NCBI GenBank assembly: GCA_029721435.1
Contig: CM056583.1
Location: 73,783,120 to 73,847,119, forward strand
Direction of reading: 5' to 3'
Length of the DNA stretch: 64,000 nucleotides
From: Gymnothorax reevesii
Lineage: Eukaryota; Chordata; Actinopteri; Anguilliformes; Muraenidae
Positions 13,192-25,600 of this stretch are shown here, piece by piece. A program made the translations under genes and the position numbers. Every line of letters starts with the position of its first letter. Positions within the stretch are counted from its first letter, which is position 1. The notes under the pieces are model-generated. The model saw only the letters and a program-made list of their open reading frames with translations, was not told where the DNA came from and did not search any database.

Positions 13192-13441
13192 TAACAGAGC
13201 GTATCAGCAAACTCACTACCACGCTCACAAAAGTATGCAACCTTTGCAAAACATGGAACTATACGGAACATGAAAATAAAAGCACTGCTTGCCATTTATG
13301 GTTCCTATTTATGTCATATAAATGGCAACAAAAAGCCATGATTATACATAGTTACTGTCTAGTAACCATCTTGTGGGAAAAACACCAAATAAGAAAGGCC
13401 AATAGGAGGCGGAGGAGGGTTGGCGCATGTTTTGTACTCAC

Positions 13442-13512
13442 AGGGAGCGATGTCATCATACAGGGGGTCTATATTGTGCAGTAGCTCCAGTCTCGGTGAG
13501 GCTGTACCCTTG
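13442..13512 (-). CDS. arsb: arsb exon 6 (small)
   Basis: This 71-base exon is too short for an open-frame search. The acceptor is TTCCTTTTGCAG|CAAGG and the donor GCTCCCT|GTGAGT. With the two bases carried from exon 5 it reads [20 protein letters not shown] and then DIAP, matching the family segment [12 protein letters not shown]. The phases fit on both sides. Confidence 0.9.
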
Positions 13513-16500
13513 CTGCAAAAGGAACAATTCTTTCTTTTTTAAGAGTTCTCCTAAAACCACCAGCCATCCATAAAGGTTCTCCACAGAAGATTGCAGGTTT
13601 CTACTTCTATTCCTAGCAGCCAAAAGGACATTTACACAATAAATCATCCATTGAAGTACACATAGAGCTATCAGAACTGCTGTACTCGAGCCCAAAAGGT
13701 TCACGTGACTCATTAGGACTCTATGGTGAAACTAGGAGGTGGAGAGGGTCGTATGCAGCTAGCAGTAGTTTAGCATTTGTGATTACAGGATTACATGACC
13801 TAATAAAAAACACAGGAGAGCATGCATGAAGCACTATCAAGCACGCGCACACATACACACAGTTAGAAATGGGTTGCACTTCAGTTAGGCCATGGTTCCA
13901 CCAAGTCACATGTGGCCTAGTATTTGGGCTGGTTGGGCAGACACACATACAGGTGTCTGATTAGTATTGTTGGCTGATTTGACTGAAGGGTCCAGTGTTG
14001 ACTTTACACTGATTTCTGTATGATTTGGTTTGCAACAATAAAAGGCTGCCTGAAGAATTTCCTTTCATTACAACAGAGTGGTATACAAACCACTGACAAC
14101 ACAATCTGTTCCAAATGATGCACATTCTATTCATTTTACACGTACCTTTGACCAATAATAACAGATCTGACTTGATTCTGGGAACTCAAATGTCTCTTAA
14201 CCCACCTGATGGTGCTCCACACGTCAAAGCCGTCCAGAGGCTGCGTGCCTTTGGTGGATCCCCCAGCAAGGCGCACCAGGGTAGGCAGCCAATCAGAGAT
14301 GTGGATGAGCTCTTTGCTCACAGAGCCAGGATTAGCAAGCAGTGGGCTAGCCACAAAGCCCACGCCACGCACTCCCCCTTCCCAGAGTGACCACTTCCTG
14401 CCCCTCAGAGGCCAGTTGTTGCCACCGGTGAGAGTCTGCCCTCCGTTATCTGTGAAGAGAATGACAGCCAGGCCGCAGTCCTTCTTCATTTTTAGAACAA
14501 ACAACATTGCATGAACTACAACAAGCTCAAAACAGGAAGTGGTTAAACTTTAATTATTAGAATTTGTCCTGATCATGCTACACTTTCATGTTAACTTATT
14601 CTGCATCTGTACACTCAGTTATCCAGCTATAACTAGCACCTGAAGAGTTCTGTATTCCAGTGTCCCACGCTATATTTACGAAAAACTAAACTACAGTATC
14701 TGTGGGAACTGAAAAGTGTAACAAAAAATGAAATTTAGTGTATGTATCACATTCAGTGTAGATGAAAAGAGAAAACGTGCAGAAATATGTATGGACAGGG
14801 CAAGATTTAGTAACATCTCACAGAGGATTCTGTGCAATTTAAGGAAAATCAGAGAAACAGACGTTTGGCCCTTCATGGAGATTAAAGCATTGGAGGTATA
14901 TTAAAGGCAGAAACTCTCAGACAATCATAAGAGCTGTAGTAGCCTGGGCTTGCTCATGAGAATGCTGCACAGAGTCCATTTCTTGAAAAGAAACAACTGT
15001 ATATATGCATATCCCTCAGCAAGAAAGATATATCAGATAATATCATATTCAAATAACTCTTGCATACAGTGTTAAGGCTGTGGAAACAAGAACAACGAGC
15101 TGAAAAAAGAATAACTCACATCTACCTTTATCCTACCTCAATTAAATAATTGTGGGACTGTGACATTTGACCATTAAATAAGGAAACTGGTCATAGATGG
15201 ACTCCACAGCTTCCAGTTGATCAATCACATCCTTGGCATAATCATGCCTGTATCTTTTCCCATACACATCCATCACTGATGCTCACACTCTCGCTCAGGC
15301 ACAGCCGCAGTGTACTGATGCCGATTCGCTCTCTTTCCACATGGAGTCCCAACTGCTCCGGCTCGAAGTCTCTGGTATTACAGGCCTAATCTGGCAGCTG
15401 CCTCATCACCTCCCTAAGTAAAGTGTCAGATGACCGTTTCCTTATCCTAATCCCAGTCCGAGGCTCTTAAATCTTCCTGCTGGCCCTAGTCATGCCTTTC
15501 CTTAAAATAAATCACCATTTTATTTGCTCCCATTTGGTACAGCTATTACTAGCTTTGTCCTTGAGCAACCTTTTAACATAAGAAGGGTCTCGTGCTAACA
15601 TTTTCACAACTGTCCGAGAAATATCAATGGAAATTCAAGAGGACCTAAAAAATTCTCATTAGGGATTCCTAAAAACCACCATAAGTTGAGAACTAATGAA
15701 TAAAAATTGAAACCAAGTCAAAGTAAATGTTCTTTCACTTTAAATTGAAACTATACTGCAAATAAATCTTACATCAGACACACTGGCAGTTATTTCCAGG
15801 CCCATCCAGTGTCAATCACAGGGCTGGTTCTATGCCATTGGGATGCATGGGGGAGTGTGTTAGCAAGTTTAGGCAGCAATATTCAGGTGGAATATTTTAG
15901 ATAGCACAGAGCTTTCAAATTCATTTTTGAACCAGGTCTCAGACTCTCTTGTAACAGGCTTTCCCATCCAAAGTGCTGCTCAACTCTTGTCATAAAGCTA
16001 ATGAAAGGACAAATTTGAATGGGCTAAAATTAAACCATGACCTGTTTGCTGATATGTAAAAAAAACAAAACACAACAACTGAGCCCGTTAAAATATGCCT
16101 GTTCAGAGCGAGCCGATTGCTTGACTTCCTGTAAGGCTGCTTGCAGGCTTTTTGAGAACCGCTCAACCGAACAACCAAACTTCTCACTTGACTCTGCACT
16201 TCCTTTGGTCCTCAGCACCCACAAAGTGAGAAGTTGATCAGACGGATGTTGTCAAGAAAATGGTAGGACAGACATACGCACATACAGAGAGAGAGACTTC
16301 TTCAGTTTTAGACCTTTTGCTTCAGCCTTTTCTAGAAAGAGCTGCACTGAGAAATAACACTCCCATTGATCAGAAAGCCACAGCCACCAGTAAAATGAAG
16401 AAAACAAGGCACTATACCAAAAAGACTGTTAGCCTTTTCAGGCAAAGGGCGATTATACCACACAAATACAGGGTAAAACTGTGATTCCTGTACACAGTTC

Positions 16501-19402
16501 ATCCTAGAAAAATGCAAATATTTTCAGACTCTAATTCCCAGGAATGCGTCTATTCATATCTGAGTGACTTTGCCCACACTGATTTAGGCCACAGGCTTCA
16601 GAGAGGCACGCCAATGTCGTTTAAAAATGTTACCACATCAGTACACACACTTATCCTTATCTGCATTATTTCTTCCTCCTGAGTTGTAATTTTCAAAAAT
16701 ACACGCGTGAGCTTCAACAAAAGGTCATGCACTGAGGACTCGGCCATCTGCACACCTGCTTCAAGCACTGAAGCTTGGTACTTTTCTTTCTCCTAAAAAA
16801 CACTGGTGAAAAAATATGTAGATGAATTCCTTGCCCCAAAAAAGGATTCTCAAAAATGTGACCAGCATTTTAAGGGGGTGACAGTCGAATGGAAGTACCT
16901 ATAGTACAGTTCATGTGGCACTTTCCGCTGGGACTTCATGTAAAAATAATATGAGGACTTCAAAGAGCTATGACTTATGCTCCCTTTCCCTTTCCATCCG
17001 CCCTGTTTCTTGACAGCAGAGGCAACACTGGGTAAGTACAGTTTCCATATATTTCTGCTTTGAGCATTTCACAGACCTCCACAAACCACGTGCAGTCGCG
17101 AAGTTTGTATAAACACATGTTAAGCGAGAGGATGGTGGTTTTATTGCATCAGAATCCAGAGGAAGGAGAATGTAACCACTCAAAGCTTTCAATGCTGTTA
17201 TTAAGAAACAATGTAAACACAGAAGGGCAAATTACTACAGAGAGCGTGGTGTACAGGGCTTGCGTTTCATATTTTTAGTCAGAGCTAAAGTCATCCAGTT
17301 ACACTTCAATGACTATGGCAATACTGCCCCATGATCGCGTAATAGGAAGAAGTAAACGAGGCAGTAAAAATGGCATAGATTTTCTACAGTGTTCTGGCTC
17401 CCCCTTCTGGATACCTTACTTATTGCAGAGAACGAACAAAGTATTGTAGTGAACTGAGGAAACTTGCACCACCAGATAAATAAAAAAATACAATAAATGC
17501 AATAAAAAATGATCCATATACCACGACAGCCCGACATTAATTTCTTTAACGGTGGGTCTCAGGTTCCTTCAATTCTCCCTCCTGATACTGTCTGAAGAAC
17601 CTTCAGGTATAATAAAAAGTGGGCCTGTATGTAAACCCAAGAGTAGGTTTATTCCACCTGAGTTTAATTCGTCGGTAGGTTGGTGGACCAGGATGTCACC
17701 ACTTTATCTCACAAGAATGGAGTTTACTATTCTAATTTATCAACCGAAGAAAGTAATGCGCTTGAGTTACTGTCAAAAAATTATTCAATAGTTATTAAAA
17801 ATGCGGACAAGGGAGGGGCTGTGGTCCTACAAAATAAAGAAGCGTGCAAAAATTAAATATTAAGGCAGTTAAGCAATTACTTATTTTATACACCTTTGAC
17901 TTGTGATCCGACCTTAAAGTTTGCTCCTGAGATCAAGTCGTTTTTGAATAAGGCTGTGGAGGATCAGTTGATATGCAAGAAGGAATGTGATTTTATGGTT
18001 CAAGAACACCCCATACGCCTTGTATTTTATACACTTCCCAAAATACATAAGAGCTGTGTTGAACCTATTCCTGGGCGTCCAATTGTCGCGGGCACTGGAT
18101 CACTTACTGAGCCCATGTATCAATACTTGGATATGCATGTAAAACCCTTGGTAACATCCTTACCTTCATTCTTGAAGGACACTACTGATTTTTTTAACAA
18201 GGTAATGTCTGTTGAGAATATTCGTATATACTAATACCTACATTTTTTGCACCATGGATGTCAATATCCTGAATACGAATGTGCCGCACAGAGAGGGCCT
18301 TGATGCGCTGACATTATCTAAACAAGAGGGAGGATCCAACGCCCCCTTCTGAGTTTCTTGTTGAATTGATGGGTATTACGCAACAGAAAAAGTATTTCAA
18401 ATTTGAGAATTCTTTTCATTTGCAGTGTCAAGACGTAAGCATGGGGAGCCCTTGTTCACCTAATCATGCAAACCTCTTTATGGGCAGATTTGAAGAAGAA
18501 CACGTGTATCAAAATAATCAATTTTCGCATCTGTTGACATGCTGGTTTCGTTTCATAGACGACATATTTTTCATTTTTACCAGGACAAGTAAAGGGTTAG
18601 AAGGATTCAGTATTTTTATAAACTCCAGAATGCCCTCCCTGAAATTTTCCTTAGAATCAAGTAGGGGCTCTGTGTCATTTCTTGATGTGTGGGTACATAA
18701 ATCTGACCAGATATACAGCAAAGTGTTAAGGAAAAAAACAGATCGTAATAATTCTCGAGTTTTCGAGCCATCATCCACCTGGCTTGAAGAGAGGGCTCCC
18801 CTATAGCCAATTGTTACGCATAAAACGCATTTGCAACACAAGCGAGGCTTTTGAAGAACAAGCTTCTGAATTATTAAATCATTTTCGGAGCAAACGTTAT
18901 GACGAAACAATATTACAGAATTGCCTACAAAGGGTAAGGGATGTTGATCGATCAAATTTGTTGGTCCCCAGTCCTCTGAAAGCAAGAGATTCCACATTAG
19001 TGTTGGCGACCACATTTTCCCCCATTTCTAAGGGTATAAAAGAATCGGTCCTAAAACACTGGCATATTTTGTCAGGCGATCCCAGCGTGGGACACACCTT
19101 TAAACACCCGCATATATTCGCACAGAAACGGCCTAGAAATTTGAGGGATTATTTGGTGCGGGCTGATAGCTATGTGCCACCCAAACATTTTTTAAGAGAC
19201 CTTCTGACAGGAAATTTTCCTTGTCATTATTGTGTACATTGCAATGCAATGATTTGTGGAAACGAGTTTATACATACCCACATGGGTAGATAATATTGCA
19301 TTAAGAGCAGAATTTCCTGCAGAACAACACATGTAGTGTACCTTTTAAAATGTCCTTGTGGTCTCTGCTATGAGGAAAAAACGAAAAGAGAACTAAAAAT
19401 CT

Positions 19403-19447
<45 letters not shown>

Positions 19448-22423
19448 TACACACACACATTTTTTTTTGCTTTGTTTTGTTTATTTATTATTCATCTTTT
19501 TTTATTATTATTTGTTTGTTTTGTATGTTTTTTTTGGGGTGGGGGGTTCTGAATTGGTATTTGCTGCATTATAATAGTAAATGACCTAAGTTGGTGGTTG
19601 AAGGGTCATACTCTGCACAGGTTTACAAAAGAACGCCTCCGGCCTTGCTGTGTAACACATGTTATTTCTCCTTTGTATTTCTGCCCGTCCCCAAATAAAA
19701 TTTCTTTACTCTGATCCGTGAGACCTGTATGAGTGTAAACAATTTTAGTTGCAAGGGCAAAGCATTCTTAGAAATGTAGGGTGAAAAGTTTCTGAGGTAA
19801 GCATTTTATGTGTACAGTGATTCACTGTACAAACTGGTGAGACGTCTGAGCTGTCAGTACTATCAGAGCATTGCAAGCAGGAAATATTTAGCCATCTATT
19901 CCTTGCTGCTTTCATGTGACTCCCACGAGTTTGGCCAGAATTTCCAATGATAAGGACCTGCTGTCATTCAACCCACCTTAGGGCACAATGTGAACAGATC
20001 TATTGTGGGATCTTATGAGTACCCCAACTTGGTCAGTACCATTACAACAATCATAGTCCATTCAATGGGATCATGAGTACAGCAACACACAGAGACATAA
20101 TGATGAATGTGTCGCCTCATCTAGCCAATTTTGAGAAGCAATTCGATCCTCATCATCTGGCAACGGTGCACTGCCTTTCTTTCCCTTAAAAGGGAGCTTT
20201 GTTTTGAGTAAAAAACAGAAGTGAGGCTATGACAGCCTTGCCTTGGCTTCCAGGTATCTCCAACACCTGACCTACTATTCAGATATACCACAAATACTGA
20301 GTTACAACAAACTTTCTGGTACCACCCCAAGACAGTTATCTTCCTTGAGCATTGATGAACCATGAAAAAATTTATGATTGAAGTATTGAAATGGCAGATT
20401 AGATGGGAATGTGTACAGGGTCCCTACCTGTGGAGAAGATCATCACAGTATCATTCCACAGCCCTTGGTCTCTCAGCACCCGGGTGATGTTCCCCACTGC
20501 TTCGTCCATGGCCGACACCATGCCAGCGTACTCCCGGCGGTTAGGGTCACTGATGAAGCTGTAGGGGGCAGTGTAGCTCTTCGGCACCTGCAGGGGGGCG
20601 TGGACCGACTGCAGAGCCAGGTAGAGGAAGAGGGGCTGGCAAACAAAAGAGAACACGAGGTATGGCATATTACATGGGTTATCATTTAGAACACAAAAGT
20701 AGATGGCTGAACAAATGCAACAAAAAGAAAACTAGAAAAATAAATAAAATGTACTTCATGCTAAGTAGTCCTAATACATAATACCATAAGACCTTTTTTA
20801 ACATTATTATTTATTATATTATTTATTAACTCTTTACAAAGAATGAATAATGCAACAGAATGGTCACGAAGGCACGGTACAGAGGTTATAAAGGGAATGT
20901 GCAGCAAGCTGATAGCTGGAGCAAGGCCTAGTAGGCTTAAAATAGTAACATGCACATAAAAATTATGAATGATATGCAATTACCTTCTCAACATCATGTT
21001 TGGCAATGATGCTGGTTGCTCTCTCAGTGAAAAGGTGGGTGGAATAATGCCCAGCGTAGCCACTGGCTACTTCCTCTCCATCCCGAAGGTCCAGGGCGCA
21101 ACGGGTCAGGTTCTGAGCAGAGATGACAACGCAGCGGTGGTGAGTGAAGTAGTCTTCACTGCCGGTGAGGTAGCCTGCGACAGAGCCCTCAACATAAGCA
21201 CAGAGATAAAGATTCCCAAAGACACCCACGACAATACTATAAAGAAATATTCAACGCAGCAATGTTATTTCCAGTGCCTCAGTTTTTTTGTTTTTGTACA
21301 AGATACTCATGCTCAATACTTCCTCTATCCATTTCCTCTCCATTAATTGCTGTCAATTCCACGTATGATTCATATTTACAGATATCTGGCTTAATTTTTG
21401 GTTGATTTTCAGAAATTTGGCCTGCGATATCTGGCTCTGTTAAAAAATTACATAGGTGTGAAATGCTAATAACACACGCATTCAAAAGCAGCTAAAAGTA
21501 GTTTCATTCTCATTGCACATTTTCAAGTGACACTTCTTGCAAGGCCAATACACATAGGTGCGGTGTCACAGATGTACGTGTTGCAGAAAACTGTGCAGTT
21601 TATTAATGAGCAATATGGAGTACAAAAACTCACATATTCCTCAATAAATCAATTGCTTAAAATAAAAAAAACGCGAAGCATTGCGTGCCAATAGATGGCT
21701 ACTGCGTAACTGTCGACATTCGGAAACACTTCATTATGAAATCACCTTTCCGCTAAGCCTTCAGTTCGGACAGCAGAGTCGAGGGTAGGGCTTACCAAAG
21801 TAGGAGTCAAATCCCCTCCGGGTTGGAAGGCAGTCTTTCTTATACATGCCCAAGTGCCATTTACCCACCATGTGAGTAGCATAACCCGCTTCCTTCATCA
21901 GCTGAGGCAGCAGCTTCTCCTGCAGGGGAACACAGTACGGCTGGCACGGCCAAATGATCTGATGCTGCATGCCTGTATGAATCTGACACATGGGGAAAAT
22001 GAATTAAAATAACCTTTCTGAGAGCCGTTATGTAGCCTAACGTTACATTAGTTTATGCTTAACTACAGGCACATATTTCGGTACTGCAAAATGCTGATGT
22101 ATATATTATTTTTTCACACGATCGGGCAAATTCCTTCCAACACTCACTTGATATCGTCCAGTCATGAGTTGGTTTCTGGACGGTGTGCACAATGGTTGAA
22201 CATAATAATTTTCCAGTCTGACTCCTTTAGAAGAAAGTTCGTCCAAATTTGGTGTTTTGATTTCAGAGCCATGATATCCCACATCGTTCCAGCCGTAATC
22301 GTCAGCCAAAATAAATACAATATGCGGTGGCTTTCTGGTTGGTTCCCTTGCCTCGGTAAGTACAAGGCATAAGATTAAACAAATGCACAAAGTCATAAAA
22401 AGTAATGGCTTAGCTGTTTTCAT
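13442..22423 (-). CDS. arsb: Arylsulfatase B, exons 1-6 (3' part of gene not found)
   Basis: Lysosomal N-acetylgalactosamine-4-sulfatase, which removes the 4-sulfate from dermatan and chondroitin sulfate. Six exons splice in frame to about 392 codons of a family usually about 530 long. The order is a signal peptide (about residues 1-24, hydrophobic core [14 protein letters not shown]), the metal-binding pair DD (41-42) in [16 protein letters not shown], and the sulfatase signature CTPSR with Cys79, which is converted to formylglycine. Then come [10 protein letters not shown] (active-site Lys and His), LQSVHAPLQ (His), TDNGGQT (Asp/Asn metal ligands) and [13 protein letters not shown] (Lys). 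The start at 22423 has A at -3 and precedes a good signal peptide. The last exons, covering the C-terminal quarter, were not found and probably lie left of base 1. The neighbour on the right, on the same strand, is dmgdh, as in mammals. ARSI/ARSJ are ruled out by the close ARSB match and by this synteny. Confidence 0.96.
14206..14449 (-). CDS. arsb: arsb exon 5
   Basis: The acceptor is CTCTTCACAG|ATAACGG and the donor ACCATCAG|GTGGGT (phase 2). It encodes [47 protein letters not shown] and DGFDVWSTI. It is separated from exon 4 by a 6 kb intron that houses the second Penelope copy. Confidence 0.96.
15181..15480 (-). other. Coding-like remnant of unknown origin in arsb intron 5
   Basis: On the minus strand two frames look protein-like: [20 protein letters not shown] followed by [11 protein letters not shown], then after a frame change [19 protein letters not shown] followed by [11 protein letters not shown]. 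The frame change and a stop inside mean it is not an intact exon. It could be a decayed retrocopy or transposon ORF; I do not recognise the family. Confidence 0.3.
17560..19710 (+). mobile_element. Penelope-like retroelement, longer copy with reverse transcriptase
   Basis: Broken frames on the plus strand give most of a Penelope reverse transcriptase: [18 protein letters not shown], then [20 protein letters not shown] (17896-18234), [14 protein letters not shown] and the catalytic FIDDIF (18366-18806), and the thumb plus linker (18784-19293) ending in [16 protein letters not shown]. The GIY-YIG endonuclease begins ([14 protein letters not shown] near 19330), loses its conserved core and runs into an AT/AC microsatellite. 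Frame changes near 18235-18300, at 18800 and at 19293 mark it as dead. It lies in arsb intron 5 on the strand opposite to the gene. The 3' tail ends in AATAAAATTTC near 19700. The catalytic DD pair itself is intact. Confidence 0.9.
19404..19460. repeat. AT/AC dinucleotide microsatellite
   Basis: A run of AT repeats turns into AC repeats and then into a poly-T stretch. It replaces the endonuclease core of the Penelope copy. Confidence 0.95.
19711..20427. other. arsb intron sequence, nothing further recognised
   Basis: An 80-codon minus-strand frame at 20121-20363 has no recognisable motif. I see only ordinary intron sequence up to the donor of exon 4. Confidence 0.5.
20428..20635 (-). CDS. 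arsb: arsb exon 4
   Basis: The acceptor is TTTGCCAG|CCCCTC and the donor TCCACAG|GTAGGG (phase 1). It encodes [18 protein letters not shown] through the [13 protein letters not shown] segment to MIFST; the His in QSVHAP is an active-site residue in the family. Confidence 0.95.
20984..21174 (-). CDS. arsb: arsb exon 3
   Basis: The acceptor is CTGTCGCAG|GCTACC and the donor GAGAAG|GTAATT, phase 0 at the end. It encodes [15 protein letters not shown] through [18 protein letters not shown] to DVEK, close to the mammalian protein. Confidence 0.95.
21796..21982 (-). CDS. arsb: arsb exon 2
   Basis: The acceptor is CATGTGTCAG|ATTCATACAG and the donor TTTG|GTAAGC (phase 1). It encodes [18 protein letters not shown] through [20 protein letters not shown] to DSYFG, including the conserved Lys and His of the sulfatase active site. 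Confidence 0.96.
22148..22423 (-). CDS. arsb: arsb exon 1 (start codon, signal peptide, CTPSR active site)
   Basis: The exon has 92 codons from ATG at 22423 to GRYQ. The donor is CAA|GTGAGT, phase 0. It contains the signal peptide, the DD calcium ligands and the formylglycine cysteine in LCTPSRNQL. Confidence 0.96.
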
Positions 22424-22499
22424 TGTTACCTCCGACCTTCCTGCTTCGAAGCTTGTGTCAAAGTATGTACCAGTGGAAGGCTTGGTTCGTTAGCTGCTG

Positions 22500-22509
22500 A
22501 TCACGTGAT
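22500..22509. promoter_or_regulatory. CLEAR-type E-box 1 (TFEB/MiT family)
   Basis: ATCACGTGAT is a perfect palindrome with the TCACGTGA core of the lysosomal CLEAR motif GTCACGTGAC, about 77 bp upstream of the arsb ATG. Confidence 0.6.
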
Positions 22510-22512
22510 CGG

Positions 22513-22519
22513 TGACGTC
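22513..22519. promoter_or_regulatory. CRE-like site
   Basis: TGACGTC is seven bases of the CRE palindrome and lies between the two E-boxes. It is a short motif and could be chance. Confidence 0.35.
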
Positions 22520-22542
22520 CGAAGGTTTTTTTCAAGCTCACG

Positions 22543-22552
22543 TTCACGTGAC
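22543..22552. promoter_or_regulatory. CLEAR-type E-box 2 (TFEB/MiT family)
   Basis: TTCACGTGAC matches the CLEAR motif GTCACGTGAC at nine of ten positions, about 120 bp upstream of the arsb ATG. Confidence 0.65.
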
Positions 22553-22658
22553 CGCTTCGATTTGATTCAAAGGTGCGCGAAACAGGGCGCGCGCTTGTGG
22601 GTTTGTAGAAAGCGGTGTTGCGAGTCAGGAGAGTTCATAGCGAGCGAGTTAGTAGAAG

Positions 22659-25600
22659 TAGTGATGGCCTAACGAGGCTTTATGAAGCTTCGGACCCTTT
22701 CGGACCTTTGTATTGAAAATTGGTTCATTACTCGAAGCTCCATTCATTGAGCACGTGGGTGACATCTGCTGGCAGAGAAATTGTTGTACAGCCTTGCAAA
22801 GGTGACGCTGACGCACCTTGCGTGTGCACTTCGAGTATGTTGTATTGTGAAAAATACTTAAATAAAGCTGAAATCGAACTTCGTCTTACATGTGTCTGTT
22901 TTTTTCTTCCTTACCTTAATAATTCATATTATATTATAATAACAATAATTACATCCACAGCCTCATTGAATCCTGTTAATATTTAGTCTGTCCAAAAAAT
23001 ATATTGTATTGTTTTTTGATTGTTCTTGGTGTATACTGGGTGTGCTTGAGCGACTTTGGCATTATTTATGAATAAAAAAGTCTAACAGAGCGCTGTTTCA
23101 TCCATCTTAAATACATTTGAATTGCGGCAATGTTTCAAAGCTCCGCCTATCGAACCAAACCAGTCAGCTGATTCAGTCTGAATGAAGCAGTAAAGTGGTT
23201 CAAACGTCATCAGTCACGTGGTTTTCCCCGATATGAAGCAAGCTCCGGCCCAGTGCTTCAGAAAAATATTCCATCGAGTTTGAAGCGGTAACATCACTAC
23301 CTGTAGCAAGGAGAGGTCGCTCTGAGATGTGGGAGCACTTTAATTTGATTTCCCCTTACAAGGTTGGCAATAGACAGGCTATAATTTTTATTGCGTAAAT
23401 ATGGATGTTTTGGGAGGTAGGGTAGGCTTTGTCAAAGCGGGTCCCCACATCAAAAGTCTCAAAAATTGAGTCTTAATTGTGTTGTTATGATCAAACATGT
23501 TGTCAATGCTATCATGGACCTAATCTTGATAAACCTTGATAGTTAAAATTTCTGTCCATATCATAGATGAAGTTGCTTTCTAGGCTAGCCACCCATGGAA
23601 TATGGAGTTCTTTGGATATGTCTAATAATCAAATGTTGGCCTAGCGTATGGTTCTCTGCATTGTACTTTAGAATAAAATAGTATCATCAAAATATTCTAT
23701 GTACTAAAGCTGTGTGCCATGCGTAATTGTCGCGAATGTGCGCGTTGGATAGGTCATAATGGCGACTTACTATCCTGGCCTATTGGTTGTTAAAGTTGTT
23801 GTGTAGTCAGCAAACTATAGGCCTACATGTGTATTTATTTATTTGTGAGAAATGTACTTTTGTAAATTCGGTTTTCAGGTCCAATATTTGGTTTGCCATC
23901 AGCAATTGGCCTATAGTAGTAACACCTCATCCATGTTGAGGCACTTTCCTGCTAAGCATGAGGCTGGTCAAGCTGCAGCAAGCATTCATGGTGAGTACCA
24001 TTACTCTAATTCAGTAGCTCCCTTCTACATGTAATCTTGATGTTAATATATTTTCATACATTAATTTCATGCCAGCATTTACTCATTAAAAAATACTTGC
24101 AGAGGTACTATATTATGTATCCATGGCCTGTTGTATTGTAGGTGATGGAAAGGCCAAGATTGAAGAGGCACTGGTGAACATGATTGTTCAGGATTCACAG
24201 CCTTTCAAGGTATAAGGATGTTTATTTGCCACATGCATAGAGATATTTGTGTAAAACACATAGTAAAATATCTTTTACTGTTTAGATTGTGGATGATCGA
24301 GGCTTTAGAGCCTTGGTGACTCTTTCGGACCCCACCGATGTCCTTCCATCAAGGTGGACCTTGAAATCTATGGTGGAGGTATCATGAGGAGAAGCAGAAG
24401 GCCAAAGAGAGGGTCCAGAAGGCTACTGCTGTAGCCTTAACTTCGGACATGTTGACATCCATTCACATGGATTCCTACCTTTCCTTCACTCGCCATTTTG
24501 TGGGTGAGAAGACAAGTTGGCTACTGTTTTGTTGGCAGTTGCCAAGTTTGGGTAGCGCAACACTGCTTCCAATATTGCCAGTGTGAAAGGTTCTATGATG
24601 GATGAATGGGGAATTCCCAAATCGAAGGTAATGTGCCTTACTACTGATGGTGCCTCTAATATGGGCCTCTGTAGTAGTATGATGGAGTTGCGGCACAGCC
24701 ATTGCATTGCACATGCCTTGAATTTAGTAGTGAAGAAGTCATTAAAGCTAACACAAGGTCTGGAGGAGGTGCACACTAAAGCAAGGGATATTGCCACTCA
24801 CTTCCGGACCAGCACTGTAGCTAGAGAGCAGCATCTGTGCCTTCAAAAGCAAATGGGTGCTCCATCAAGTAAACTTATTCAAACGGTGGACACAAGATGG
24901 AACAGCACCTTAGACATGCTGCAAAGGCTGTATGAGCAGAGAGAACCAGTGGGTGCAGTCTTGGCCTCTCTCCAAACAGATCTGGCACCACTGACATCCA
25001 ACCAATGCACCAGCATAGGTCAGTGCATTTTACTTTTGGCCCCGCTCAAAGAGGCAACAATGGAGCTTTCTGCAGAAAAAACTTGTTTCTAGATCCAGAA
25101 TAATACCAATGGTGAAGATGCTGCGGCACACAATTGCCACTAAACAAAGGCAGCTGATTGATGAAATGGCCAGGGATTTGGCGCAACATTTGTTAAGCTT
25201 GATGTGTGAGAAGCTGGGAAACTATGAAGTTGCAGGACAGCACGCTCTGACCACTCTCCTGGATCCCCGTTTCAAAACAATGGGGTTTTGCAACACCACA
25301 CAGCAACAGAATGCAATCAAAAAACTTACAGCAGAATGTACTACTGTTATAAGGCAAAGAACACCTGATCCTGCACCCTCAACTCCTGATGATGCACCGT
25401 CTGATTCCTCAGGTATGGATCTTGGATCAATATTGATATTGTTTATATGTATAATATACATCCTAATGCATTCCTATACCATTTCTGTGGGAGCTTTTGG
25501 ATGTTTTTCAGAAGAGGAAGGTGAAATGGGCTTCAGCCAATGCTTCAATGGAGACCTGCAGATATCTTGCAGAGCCCAACAAACCACGGAGTGAAGACCC

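Larger units (their letters stand above)
22424..22658 (-). promoter_or_regulatory. arsb: arsb 5' UTR and proximal promoter
   Basis: The 235 bp between the arsb start codon and the edge of the hAT element are GC-richer than the surroundings (GCGCGCGC near 22588-22593). They hold two CACGTG E-boxes and a TGACGTC CRE-like site, with no TATA box in a clear position. This is the expected form of a housekeeping lysosomal promoter. The transcription start is inferred, not seen. Confidence 0.65.

Noticed and set aside
14209..14514. Plus-strand open frame overlapping arsb exon 5
   Set aside because: It is the antisense shadow of the real exon, which has conserved sulfatase motifs and correct splice sites.
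23291..23301. Internal CATCACTACC taken as the right end of a short hAT element starting at 22659
   Set aside because: The transposase N-terminal frame (SLPVARRGRSEMWEHF) reads straight through it, and the outer pair TAGTGATGGC/GCCATCACTA matches over more bases.
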